Source of the DNA: Streptomyces sp. NBC_00878
Lineage (GTDB): Bacteria; Actinomycetota; Actinomycetes; Streptomycetales; Streptomycetaceae
NCBI RefSeq assembly: GCF_026341515.1
Contig: NZ_JAPEOK010000001.1
Coordinates: forward strand, 5,704,001 to 5,768,000
Length of the DNA: 64,000 nt
Direction: 5' to 3'
In this document: positions 16,247-25,395 of the stretch, piece by piece
Layout of the letters: each line of letters begins with the position of its first letter
How positions within the stretch are numbered: position 1 is the first letter of the stretch
Made by a program: the position numbers and the translations under genes
Notes under the pieces: model-generated
Told to the model about the DNA's origin: nothing
The model's input: only the letters and a program-made list of their open reading frames with translations
Databases searched by the model: none

Positions 16247-19171
16247 TCAGGTCTGTGCCGCGCCCGTGGTGTGCGCGGGCACGGGGTCCGGCAGTGGCTG
16301 TTCGGTCCATATGCACTTGCCGTCGAGCGTGTAGCGGACGCCCCAGCGCTGGCTGAGCGCGGCGACCAGTTGCAGTCCGCGCCCGCCTTCGTCGGTGTCC
16401 CGGGCGCGGCGCATGCGGGGAGTGGTGAGGCTGCCGTCGGAGACCTCGCAGATGAGGCTGCGGCTGCGGACCAGGCGCAGTCGCAGGGGTCCCCTGGCGT
16501 GGCGCACCACGTTTCCCACCAGCTCGCTGGCGAGCAGTTCCGTCGTCGTCACCAACTCGTCGAGCTGCCATTCGGCGAGTCGGCGACGGATGTGGGAGCG
16601 GGCCTGGCCGGCCGCGACCGGATCCTCCGGGAGCGTCCAGACGCTCATGTCCTCGGGGCGCAGAGCGCGGACCCGGGCGACGAGCACGGCCGCGTCGTCG
16701 CCGGTCTGCTCGCCCTCCGGCAGCAGGGCCGCGGTGAGCGAGGCGCACAGCCGGTCCAGGCGGCCGGCCTCGTCCGTCTGCTCCTGCTCCCGCTCGTCCG
16801 GCCGCGGCCACGGTCCGGTGGCGGGGGTCGGGGGCGCGGTGTCCGCCGTAGTGGTGAGGGCGGTGGTCAGCTGCACGATGCCGGTGTCGATGTCGCGGCG
16901 GGCGGACTCGACGAACCCGTCGGTGTAGAGCACCAGGAGGCTCCCCTCGGGCAGCACCAGTTCGGTGGTCTCGAAGGGGGGTGTGGCCGCGCCGAGGGGC
17001 GGGTCGGCCGCCAGGTCGAGGAGACGGACCGTGCCGTCGGGGCTGACGAGGACCGGTGGCGGGTGTCCCGCGCTGGAGACGGCGCAGCTGCCGGTGGCCG
17101 GGTCGTACACGGCGTACAGGCAGGTGGCGTAGAAGTCGTCGCCGAGATCGCTGACCAGGTCGTTGAGGTGCGAGAACAACTCGTCGGGGGGCAGTTCGAG
17201 GCCGGCGAGGGTGTGTACGGCGGTACGCAGCCGCCCCATGGTGGCCGCCTCGGAGAGGCCGTGGCCCATGACGTCGCCGATCACCAGCGCGACCCGGTCG
17301 CCGGACAGCGGGATGACGTCGTACCAGTCGCCGCCGAGCATGCCCTCGCTGGCCGGGAGGTAACGGGCGGCGGTGGTGACGGTGGGCAGCAACGGCAGGG
17401 CGCGCGGCAGCAGACCGCGCTGCAACTCCTGCGCGCGGTGGTGCTCGGCGTCGTACAGCCGGGCCCGCTCCAGGGTCTGCGCGATCAGTCCGCTCAGCGC
17501 GATCAGCAGTCCGCGCTCGTCGTCCGCGAGGCGGCGGGGCCGGTCGAAGGAGATGACGCAACCGCCCACGACGCGCCCGGAGACCATCAGCGGGAGGAAG
17601 GCCCAGGAGTGTTTTCCGCCGAGGGCGGCGAAGGCGGCCAGCCCGGGATAGCGGGCCTCCAGTTCCTGCGGCGAGTCGACGAACCGCGGTACGCCGTCGC
17701 GCATCGCCTGGTCGAGCGGGTTGTTCTCGGGCCCGTCGGGGAGCCGGTCGATGTACGAGCGGGGGTAGCCGACGGACTGGAGCGTCCAGTCGCCGCCGGG
17801 GCCGGCCGCGTGCACGATCAGCCCCGTGGCCCCGACGAGCGGCAGCAACCGCTCCGCCACGGCGTTGATCACGTCCTGCACGGTGAGCGCCTCGGCGAGT
17901 GCCCTCGTCAGGCCCCCGATACGGGAGGTGCGCTCGGCGGCGGCGCGCTCCTCGGCGGCCCGTCTGGCCTGTATCTCCCGCTGCTCGGTGACATCGGTCA
18001 GATAGACCGTCAGCCCGTCGGGCACCGGGATGATCCGCAGGTGGTACGAGCGCCCGTCGGTCGGCGACCTCACGTCGATACCGGTGGCGACGCGGTCCGC
18101 CATGGCACTGCGGCACCGTGACGCGAGGGCGGGCACGGCGACCGCGGGCAGTTCCCAGAGCACGCGGCCGATGAGGTCGTCCGAGGGACCGACAAGCTGC
18201 TGGGCCCGCCCGTTGACGTACATGATCCGTCCGTCGGAGTCGACGGCGAGGAAACCGTCGCTCATGTGCTGCAGGGCACGGCCGACCGAGTCCATGGCCG
18301 CGCGCGTCTCGCTGGTCTCCCACAGCCGGCCCACCATACGGGCCGGACGGCCGTCGTCCCCGTTCACGATCCGGCCCCTGGCCTCCACCCACCCGACGGT
18401 GCCGTCGGGCCGGAGCACCCGGTGCCTGACGCCGTACTCCCCGCCCTTGCGCAGCGACTGCTCCGCCTGGGTCACCACGGCCGGCAGATCCTCGGGATGG
18501 ACCAGTGCGCGCCAGGTCTCGATCCGTCCGTCGAAGTGGTCCGGGGGGATGCCGAGCACGAGCGCCATCTCCTCGTCCCAGAGGATGTCGCCGGTACGGA
18601 TGTTCCAGTCCCACGCGCCGACCCGTACGGCCTCCCGTGCCGCGCGGAGGGGTGACGCGGCGGGCCGGGCCGCGGAGCCGGAATCCACCAGGTCGGCGAC
18701 CAGGCCGGCGATCCACCGCGCGGCCACTTCGAGAAGGCCTCGCTCCGCGTCGGTGGGCGGCCCGGGCCGGCTGGTCACGACGGACAGCACCCCGAGGGTG
18801 TCCTCCTCGTGACACAGCGGAACGGCCGCGACGCCGGTGTACGGGGCGGTGTACGGACCGGTGTCCGTACCGGTGCGCGGGCCCGTGTACGGGGTGGAGG
18901 TCCGGTCGGGGGACGCCGGCAGCCACACCACCGCGCGCTCTCGGATCGCCTGGGCGGTGGCCGCCTCGGTCAGGGCGTCGACCTCCTGTCGGCCGAGGCT
19001 GAGGCCTTCCGGGTTTCCGCTGGTCAGCGCGGGGTGCAGGCGAAGACTGCCGTCGGGGCCCCCGGGGCCGTCGAAGAGGTACACCATGCCGATCGGGGCG
19101 CCGACAGCGGTCACCGTCTGCCGCAGCGCCGAGCTCAGCGTAGAGTTTTCTGACGTTTCGCCCACTTTCAT
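16247..19171 (-). CDS. Multi-sensor PP2C (SpoIIE) phosphatase with GAF/PAS domains and C-terminal HATPase
   Basis: A 974-residue cytosolic signalling protein. In order: a GAF domain (about 10-155), a PAS domain with PAC (about 180-290, EARGRIVNGDDGRPARMVG), a second PAS (about 295-400), a GAF (about 430-570), a SpoIIE/PP2C phosphatase (about 590-790; GGDWYDVIPLSGDRVALVIG, DVMGHG, YTDGFVE) and an RsbW-type ATPase (about 840-960; ELVGNVVRHARGPLRLRL, DEGGRGLQLVAALSQRWG). These proteins dephosphorylate anti-anti-sigma factors and may also bind them. The ATG at 19171 is only two bases behind GGGAGG, and a GTG at 19165 with better spacing may be the real start. Single gene, no sigma factor beside it. 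Confidence 0.88.
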   Translation of the reverse strand: MKVGETSENSTLSSALRQTVTAVGAPIGMVYLFDGPGGPDGSLRLHPALTSGNPEGLSLGRQEVDALTEAATAQAIRERAVVWLPASPDRTSTPYTGPRTGTDTGPYTAPYTGVAAVPLCHEEDTLGVLSVVTSRPGPPTDAERGLLEVAARWIAGLVADLVDSGSAARPAASPLRAAREAVRVGAWDWNIRTGDILWDEEMALVLGIPPDHFDGRIETWRALVHPEDLPAVVTQAEQSLRKGGEYGVRHRVLRPDGTVGWVEARGRIVNGDDGRPARMVGRLWETSETRAAMDSVGRALQHMSDGFLAVDSDGRIMYVNGRAQQLVGPSDDLIGRVLWELPAVAVPALASRCRSAMADRVATGIDVRSPTDGRSYHLRIIPVPDGLTVYLTDVTEQREIQARRAAEERAAAERTSRIGGLTRALAEALTVQDVINAVAERLLPLVGATGLIVHAAGPGGDWTLQSVGYPRSYIDRLPDGPENNPLDQAMRDGVPRFVDSPQELEARYPGLAAFAALGGKHSWAFLPLMVSGRVVGGCVISFDRPRRLADDERGLLIALSGLIAQTLERARLYDAEHHRAQELQRGLLPRALPLLPTVTTAARYLPASEGMLGGDWYDVIPLSGDRVALVIGDVMGHGLSEAATMGRLRTAVHTLAGLELPPDELFSHLNDLVSDLGDDFYATCLYAVYDPATGSCAVSSAGHPPPVLVSPDGTVRLLDLAADPPLGAATPPFETTELVLPEGSLLVLYTDGFVESARRDIDTGIVQLTTALTTTADTAPPTPATGPWPRPDEREQEQTDEAGRLDRLCASLTAALLPEGEQTGDDAAVLVARVRALRPEDMSVWTLPEDPVAAGQARSHIRRRLAEWQLDELVTTTELLASELVGNVVRHARGPLRLRLVRSRSLICEVSDGSLTTPRMRRARDTDEGGRGLQLVAALSQRWGVRYTLDGKCIWTEQPLPDPVPAHTTGAAQT

Positions 19172-19527
19172 ATCCTCCCACCGGACGGGCGACGCGGCGG
19201 TGGGTTCACCCCCTCACGGGCTGCGCGCCGGGCCGGTGGGCCCGGCCGCTCCCCGACTGCACGGCCGACACGATCGTCCGTACAGCCGACACGGTCGTCC
19301 GCCCGCGGCACAGCCGACGGCCGTCCGTCGACGGCGGGCCGCTGCCGCCCGGCCGCCGCGGCCACCCACAGCTGCCACCCGGGCCGGGCCTCTCGGCGAC
19401 GCCCGCCCGGGTCACCGAGAGGCCCGGCTGGGCGACACCCACCCGGGTCGCCGCCCGCGTTCCTCCGCCGGTACCGGGAGAGCTGTGCGCCACCGGGGCC
19501 TGCGGGCCTGCGCCGGGCTGCCGGACC
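19172..19527. other. Intergenic stretch with short repeats
   Basis: Holds the hairpin at 19384-19427 and imperfect direct repeats of a GCCGACACGRTCGTCCG-like unit near 19260-19302. Open frames here are low-complexity Gly/Pro/Arg sequence, and I see no gene. Confidence 0.45.
19384..19427. terminator. Hairpin downstream of the ABC transporter operon
   Basis: Perfect 13-base arms CCGGGCCTCTCGG and CCGAGAGGCCCGG with an 18-base loop, about 100 bases past the stop of the fused permease/ATPase gene. Probable terminator of that minus-strand operon. Confidence 0.6.
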
Positions 19528-21036
<1,509 letters not shown>

Positions 21037-21039
21037 CCA

Positions 21040-21891
21040 TCAACTCCCTTCGGCGCGGCCGAGGTTGTACTTCTTCAGCAGCTCGGTGTAGGTACCGTTC
21101 TTCGTGAGCTCGTCCAGCGCGGTGGTGAGGGTCTTCTTCAGGGCGGTGTTGCCCCGCTTGACCGCCAGCCCGGACTGGACGGGATAGATCAGGGACTTGC
21201 TGGAGATGGTGAGCCGCCCGTTCGTCTTGTCGGCGGCTGCCTTCGCCACGGCACCGTCGGTGACCTGGGCGTCGACCTGGCCGGACAGCAGCGCCTGGGT
21301 GCCTTCGGGATCGGTGCCGAACTCCCGTACGTCGACGGCCTTTTCGCCCTCGTCCGTGCACTGCTTGCTCGCCTCGTCGCGCAGCTTCTGGACGATCTGG
21401 CCGCCCTTGATCACCGCGACGGACTTTCCGCACAGGTCGGTGACCACGGCCGGCCGGTCGCCGCCCGAGGTCTGCACGACGATCGAGTTGCCGGTGGTGA
21501 AGTACGGGATGAAGTCGACCTGCTTCTTGCGCTCGTCGGTGATGTAGAGGTCGGAGGCGATCACGTCGAAGTGACCGGTGCCGAGCCCTGCGATGAGCTG
21601 CTCGAAACGCGTGTCGACGAAGGTCGTCTTCAGCCCGGAGGCCCCGGCCAGGGCACGGGAGATGTCCGGGTCGAAGCCCGCCGGGGTCTTGCCGTCCAGA
21701 TAGGCGTACGGGGGATACGTCAGGTCCGATCCCACGGTCAGGGTGCCGGCGGTCATGGTGCCCGAGCCGCCCGAAGCGCCCGAACCGCCCGCCTCGCCGG
21801 TCGAGGAGGAACCGCTCGAACAGCCGGACAGGGCGAGGAGCGCGGCGGCGGCCCCGAGGGCCGTGGCGGAGCGGACCGATGTGGAGTGCAT
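21040..21891 (-). CDS. Amino-acid ABC transporter substrate-binding lipoprotein
   Basis: A 283-residue periplasmic-binding-protein-like lipoprotein. The signal peptide ends in the lipobox LALSGC with Cys24 as the lipidation site, followed by a Ser/Gly linker. The SBP_bac_3 fold is visible: LTVGSDLTYPPYAYLDG, GFDPDISRAL, then LIAGLGTGHFDVIASDLYIT and later LCGKSVAVIKGG. It captures a polar amino acid or related amine outside the membrane and hands it to the fused permease/ATPase. The start at 21891 is set by the signal peptide. A much longer in-frame extension crosses the operator region and is rejected. Divergent from a GntR gene. Confidence 0.9.
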   Translation of the reverse strand: MHSTSVRSATALGAAAALLALSGCSSGSSSTGEAGGSGASGGSGTMTAGTLTVGSDLTYPPYAYLDGKTPAGFDPDISRALAGASGLKTTFVDTRFEQLIAGLGTGHFDVIASDLYITDERKKQVDFIPYFTTGNSIVVQTSGGDRPAVVTDLCGKSVAVIKGGQIVQKLRDEASKQCTDEGEKAVDVREFGTDPEGTQALLSGQVDAQVTDGAVAKAAADKTNGRLTISSKSLIYPVQSGLAVKRGNTALKKTLTTALDELTKNGTYTELLKKYNLGRAEGS

Positions 21892-21932
21892 GAGGGGGCC
21901 TCTCGACCGGGAGACTGGAACTGATCCTGAAA

Positions 21933-21943
21933 CTGTTGAACAA
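21933..21943 (+). promoter_or_regulatory. Operator-like site 1 for the divergent GntR regulator
   Basis: CTGTTGAACAA, containing the palindrome TGTT-G-AACA, which fits the GT-N-AC pattern of FadR/FCD-type GntR sites. It lies 42 bases before the binding-protein start and recurs exactly in inverted orientation at 22043-22053. Confidence 0.6.
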
Positions 21944-22042
21944 TCTGGCTGCTGATGATGGTGACGGGTTGGTGTTTCAGTCAAGTAAAAGGTCGAAATT
22001 TCCTGGATGACGCACATGGAGCAGGTGGACCATGCCCCTGTT

Positions 22043-22053
22043 TTGTTCAACAG
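22043..22053 (-). promoter_or_regulatory. Operator-like site 2 for the divergent GntR regulator
   Basis: TTGTTCAACAG is the exact reverse complement of the site at 21933-21943 and lies 23 bases before the GntR start. Two identical sites in one 184-base divergent promoter region suggest co-operative control of both transcripts. Confidence 0.6.
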
Positions 22054-22075
22054 ATCGTGCGTTAGGGTGGGGGCC

Positions 22076-22852
22076 ATGTCGACTCTGAACGGCGCGGCTG
22101 AGACCGCGGGACGGCCCGTCCTGGTGACCGACGTGCTGCGCGAACGCATCGTCGAGGGAGAGCTGCCGCCCGGTACCCCGCTGCGGGACGTGGCGCTCTC
22201 CGCCGAGCTCGGGGTGTCCCGGAACACCCTGCGGGAGGCCCTGCGCACCCTGCACGACGAGGGCCTGGTGGTGCAGCGCCTGCACAAGGGCACAGCGGTG
22301 AAGACCCTGTCCGCCGAGGACGTGACGGACATCTACATCGCCCGCCGCACGCTCGAACTCAGCGCCGTCGACGCGAGCCCGCTCGCCCCGGAACCGCTGC
22401 TCGACGCGATGGAGGCCAAGGTCGCCGCCGCCGAACTCGCCGTCGACGTCGAGGCGTGGGACAAGGTGGGCACCGCGTCACTGCGCTTCCACCAGTCGCT
22501 GGTGGCCCTGCTGGGCAGCGCCCGCCTCGACGGCTTCTTCCGGGTGACGATCGCCCAACTGCGCCTGGCCTTCGCGGTGATGGCGGACCAGGGCGCCTTC
22601 CAGGCACCGTGGGTCGCCCGCGACCGCGAGATCTGCGACCTGATCCGCGGCGGCCGGCGCATGGACGCCACGGCCGCGCTGCGGCTCTACCTCGACGACT
22701 CCGAGCGGACGGTACTCGACGCCGTACGCGCCAACTCCCGTACGACCAACTCCCGTTCGGCAACGAAAACGGCAGCGACCAAGGCAACGGCAGCGACCAA
22801 GGCAACGGCAGCGACAACAGCAGTGACAACGGCAGCGAAGGGCAAGCGATGA
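22076..22852 (+). CDS. GntR/FCD-type transcriptional regulator with Ala/Lys/Thr-rich tail
   Basis: A 258-residue regulator. The winged helix-turn-helix reads VLRERIVEGELPPGTPLRD, then SAELGVSRNTLREALRTLHD and a KGTAVKTLSAEDVTDIYIAR entry to the FCD domain (about 85-220; LRFHQSLVALLGS). The last 30 or so residues repeat KATAAT-like units, coded by a tandem DNA repeat and resembling a histone-H1-type basic tail. Start ATG 22076 is set by homology, and no strong ribosome site is seen. Its stop overlaps the next start (ATGA). It probably controls the divergent amino-acid transporter and the DUF1989 gene. Confidence 0.87.
   Translation: MSTLNGAAETAGRPVLVTDVLRERIVEGELPPGTPLRDVALSAELGVSRNTLREALRTLHDEGLVVQRLHKGTAVKTLSAEDVTDIYIARRTLELSAVDASPLAPEPLLDAMEAKVAAAELAVDVEAWDKVGTASLRFHQSLVALLGSARLDGFFRVTIAQLRLAFAVMADQGAFQAPWVARDREICDLIRGGRRMDATAALRLYLDDSERTVLDAVRANSRTTNSRSATKTAATKATAATKATAATTAVTTAAKGKR
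22769..22837 (+). repeat. Tandem repeat coding for a KATAAT-type tail
   Basis: About four imperfect copies of an 18-base unit (GGCAACGGCAGCGACCAA and variants) inside the 3' end of the GntR gene, giving the repeated Lys-Ala-Thr-Ala-Ala-Thr peptide. Confidence 0.75.
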
Positions 22853-23781
22853 ACTCCCGCACAGCATCGGCGGCGAAGGCGGCGAAGGCGGCGACTCAGG
22901 CGACTGCGGTGACTGCGGTGACCGCGGCAACCGCGCAGTCCAAGGCGGCGCCCGCCTACCAGGCCACCCAGGGCGGCGCCCTCGACGTCGACCGCGCCTT
23001 TTACGACCGCTTCGCCGCCGCACGCCACGAGCTCGTGGACTCCTTCGAGATCCCGATCCGCTCGGGCCGCGCCTGGACCGTCCCGCAGGGGCACCTGTGC
23101 CGGATCGTCACCGTCGAGGGCCCCCAGGTCGGCGACTTCAACGTGTGGAACCTCCACGACCCGCGCGAGCGCATGTGGGCCGCCCGCACGCGCCAGTTGC
23201 AGCGCGCGCACATCTCCACGTACGACCGGATCTGGTCCACGCTCCCCTTCCTGCGCCCCCTGCTCACCGTCACCGCCGACACGCTCGCGGACTACGGTGT
23301 GGACGCCGACGGCGGACGTGTCCACGACCTGCTGGGCACCCGCTGCGACCCGTACGTCAACCGCATGCTCACCGGCGAGGACTTCGACTTCCACTGCCAC
23401 TCGAACCTGGTCCGGGCCGTACTGCCGTACGGACTCACCGAGTTCGACGTCCACGACGTACTCAACGTCTTCCAGTGCACGGGCCTCAACGCCGACGACC
23501 AGTACTTCATGAAGGACTGCCCGGCGCGCGAGGGCGACTATTTCGAGTTCTTCGCCGAAACGGACCTGCTCTGCGCCCTGTCCACCTGCCCGGGCGGCGA
23601 CCTCTCGGTCCCCCTGTGGGGCCCGGACGCCCGAGACCCCCTGGACGTCTGCCGCCCCCTGGGCATCGAGGTCTACCGCCCCGACCCCACCCTCCTGAAC
23701 GACTGGACCCCACCCGCCAGGGCCGCCTACCGCAACCTCCATGGCATGGGCCGACCGGATTTCCTCAAGACCGTCGGCTGA
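22849..23781 (+). CDS. DUF1989 (urea carboxylase-associated-type) protein
   Basis: A 310-residue protein. After an Ala/Thr/Lys-rich leader (about 1-45) the DUF1989 core begins: IPIRSGRAWTVPQGHLCRIV, then GDFNVWNLHDPRERMWAART and LLGTRCDPYVNRML, then HCHSNLVRAVLPYG and a cysteine-containing end (TCPGGDLSVPLWG). The family accompanies urea carboxylase/allophanate hydrolase and amino-acid degradation genes, and its reaction is not established. The ATG at 22849 sits in the stop codon of the GntR gene, so the two are coupled. Together with the ABC transporter across the divergent promoter it suggests use of an amine or guanidine nitrogen source. Confidence 0.85.
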   Translation: MNSRTASAAKAAKAATQATAVTAVTAATAQSKAAPAYQATQGGALDVDRAFYDRFAAARHELVDSFEIPIRSGRAWTVPQGHLCRIVTVEGPQVGDFNVWNLHDPRERMWAARTRQLQRAHISTYDRIWSTLPFLRPLLTVTADTLADYGVDADGGRVHDLLGTRCDPYVNRMLTGEDFDFHCHSNLVRAVLPYGLTEFDVHDVLNVFQCTGLNADDQYFMKDCPAREGDYFEFFAETDLLCALSTCPGGDLSVPLWGPDARDPLDVCRPLGIEVYRPDPTLLNDWTPPARAAYRNLHGMGRPDFLKTVG

Positions 23782-23811
23782 AGCGCGTCTTCATCGCCGT
23801 CGTCGTGGCCT

Positions 23812-24483
23812 TCAGTCCTCGTGCGGGGTCTCCCCCTCCAGGAGTCGTTCACCGATGTCGTCGGCCCACGACTGTGCCCACCGACGCAGCTCAGTGATCG
23901 CTCGCTCGTCGAGCCCGTAGGCGGCAAACTCCGTGTCGTCGATCCAGTCGGCCCCGCCCAAGCGTGCTTGAAGCTCGTGCAGGTCGAAGGAGTCGCGGGC
24001 GTGGCGACGTCCAAGCTCTTCCAGCTCGATGTGGCTCCAGCGGTCCGCCGCGGCCAGTACGTCGATCAGATCCCTGGCGAGTCCCCGGTCGGCCAGTGCA
24101 CGAACCTTGGTGCCGACGACATCTTCGAGGGACAGCACCAACCCGTGCTCGGTATGCACAGGGGGCCGCCAGAGTGTCTCCTTGAGGACATCGACCTCGC
24201 ACTCCTCATGGCTGGCGGGATCGGTGACGATGAGCCGCGCCGACAGCGGATCCGTCTCCAGCGCTCTCACGCGCCACCCACGCTCTTCCAGGCCGGTACG
24301 CACGGCAGCGGCGATATCCTCCATGCGCTCCGGGTTCTCGGTCGCGACATCGAGATCCTGGCTGAGCCGGTCGACCAACCCATGTGCTTGGACCGCATAG
24401 CCACCGGTGAGCGCCAGAGGGTAGACACCGCCGACATCGAGGACATCCGCAAGCAAGCGACGGTGCAGGTCCGTGAGGTTCAC
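23812..24483 (-). CDS. AbiEii/AbiGii-type nucleotidyltransferase toxin-like protein
   Basis: A 223-residue protein with the minimal nucleotidyltransferase core of the AbiEii (type IV toxin-antitoxin) family: ALTGGYAVQAHGL followed by SQDLDVATE, giving the GG and DxD metal-binding residues, then KVRALADRGLARDLIDVLAA, a helix typical of the family. It would transfer a nucleotide to RNA or protein when unrestrained. The start is GTG 24483, whose GTGA overlaps the stop of the upstream partner gene. It converges on the DUF1989 gene with a 30-base gap. The pair looks like an inserted defence or stabilisation unit. Confidence 0.75.
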   Translation of the reverse strand: MNLTDLHRRLLADVLDVGGVYPLALTGGYAVQAHGLVDRLSQDLDVATENPERMEDIAAAVRTGLEERGWRVRALETDPLSARLIVTDPASHEECEVDVLKETLWRPPVHTEHGLVLSLEDVVGTKVRALADRGLARDLIDVLAAADRWSHIELEELGRRHARDSFDLHELQARLGGADWIDDTEFAAYGLDERAITELRRWAQSWADDIGERLLEGETPHED

Positions 24484-24827
24484 GCAGCGGCCCGGGCTCC
24501 GTGAGCCAGCTCGTCGAAGGAGCTCTCCCACACCTCCCGGACATCACGGCTGACCAGCGTGCGCAGTGTGGGCCACAGGCTGACCAGAAGTTCGCGATGG
24601 AGATACCGGACCAGATCGTCGTGCAGACCCTCGGCCAGGACGATCCGGTAGTAGCTCATCCGTAGCCGGGGCTGATCGAGATCGAATGTGGTCAGCCCCG
24701 ACCACGCCAGATGCAGCGGCAGGGTCACTGTGCCGTGCTGAGGGCCGACGAGCTCGGAGAGCGCGGCAGGTGCACGCCGAGCGAACTTCGCACGGCGAAG
24801 ATCAGAGAGACCGGGCTGTGTTGCCAT
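24480..24827 (-). CDS. Partner protein of the AbiEii-like gene, unknown family
   Basis: A 115-residue protein that I do not recognise by name. It reads from the ATG at 24827, is mostly helical and acidic toward its end (REVWESSFDELAHGARAAA), and has a hydrophobic strand HGTVTLPLHLAWSG. It is immediately upstream of and overlaps the nucleotidyltransferase gene by four bases, the arrangement expected of an antitoxin. It lacks the obvious winged-helix of classic AbiEi. Only ten bases separate its start from the methylase stump on the other strand, so its promoter must lie inside that stump. Confidence 0.6.
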   Translation of the reverse strand: MATQPGLSDLRRAKFARRAPAALSELVGPQHGTVTLPLHLAWSGLTTFDLDQPRLRMSYYRIVLAEGLHDDLVRYLHRELLVSLWPTLRTLVSRDVREVWESSFDELAHGARAAA

Positions 24828-24836
24828 ACGTCGATT

Positions 24837-25045
24837 ATGGGCCACCAGGCCGACCTGATTCTGACCAATCCGCCATTCAACGCTCTCGGGGCCATGCCGA
24901 AGCCGCGTGAGGGCATCGACTGGCCGTATGGACCGCCTCCACCGGGTAGCCCTGCCTTCGCCTGGCTCCAGCACGTCCTGGTGTCGCTCAAGGGCGAGGG
25001 CCATGCAGCCGTGGTGATGCCGGTCAGCGCGGGCGCCTCCGCGGA
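24837..25045 (+). pseudogene. Internal stump of an N6-adenine DNA methylase (HsdM-like)
   Basis: The frame reads ADLILTNPPFNALG, the NPPF catalytic motif of adenine-N6 methylases, followed by FAWLQHVLVSLKGEGHAAVVMP, the helix-strand that follows motif IV in HsdM-type enzymes. The SAM-binding motif I and the whole C-terminal half are absent. At about 25045 the frame passes without interruption into an unrelated sequence. It is a fragment of a restriction-modification gene, presumably brought in with the AbiEii-like pair. Confidence 0.65.
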
Positions 25046-25394
25046 CAACCGGGACCGCGGCTTCGGTTCCTGGGACTGCGACTGGTCGAGCGACGACGGC
25101 AGCCGCGCGGTGGAGATCCAGTTCAGCCGGGACAACTCCCTGGACGCCGACGACGGAACGCCGGTGAACGTCGTCGGCACGAAGAGCTACTTCGTCGCGG
25201 ACGAGGCCGAGGACGACAGCTGCACCGTACGGACTCCGCACCGCACCTACCGGAACTCGGTCGGCGACCCCACCACCGAACTCTTCCAGCTGACCGTGTA
25301 CGCCCCGCAGCCGGACAGGCAACTGTGCGACACCGCAACGGAGTTCGCCGCCGTCGTCGTACGGAACATCGCGAAGCGACTGCCGGAGGCGTGA
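25046..25394 (+). pseudogene. C-terminal stump of a lipoprotein-like (DUF3558-type) protein
   Basis: From about residue GFGSWDCDWSSDDGSRAVE the frame changes character to a secreted-domain sequence with two cysteines (WDCDW, DSCTVRTPH) and PTTELFQLTVYAPQPDRQLC, resembling the C-terminal domain of Streptomyces DUF3558-like lipoproteins or of receptor kinase extracellular domains. No start or signal peptide belongs to it. It ends one base before the FHA gene, which is probably its original operon partner. I am unsure of the family name but confident that it is a truncated piece. Confidence 0.5.
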
Positions 25395-25395
25395 C

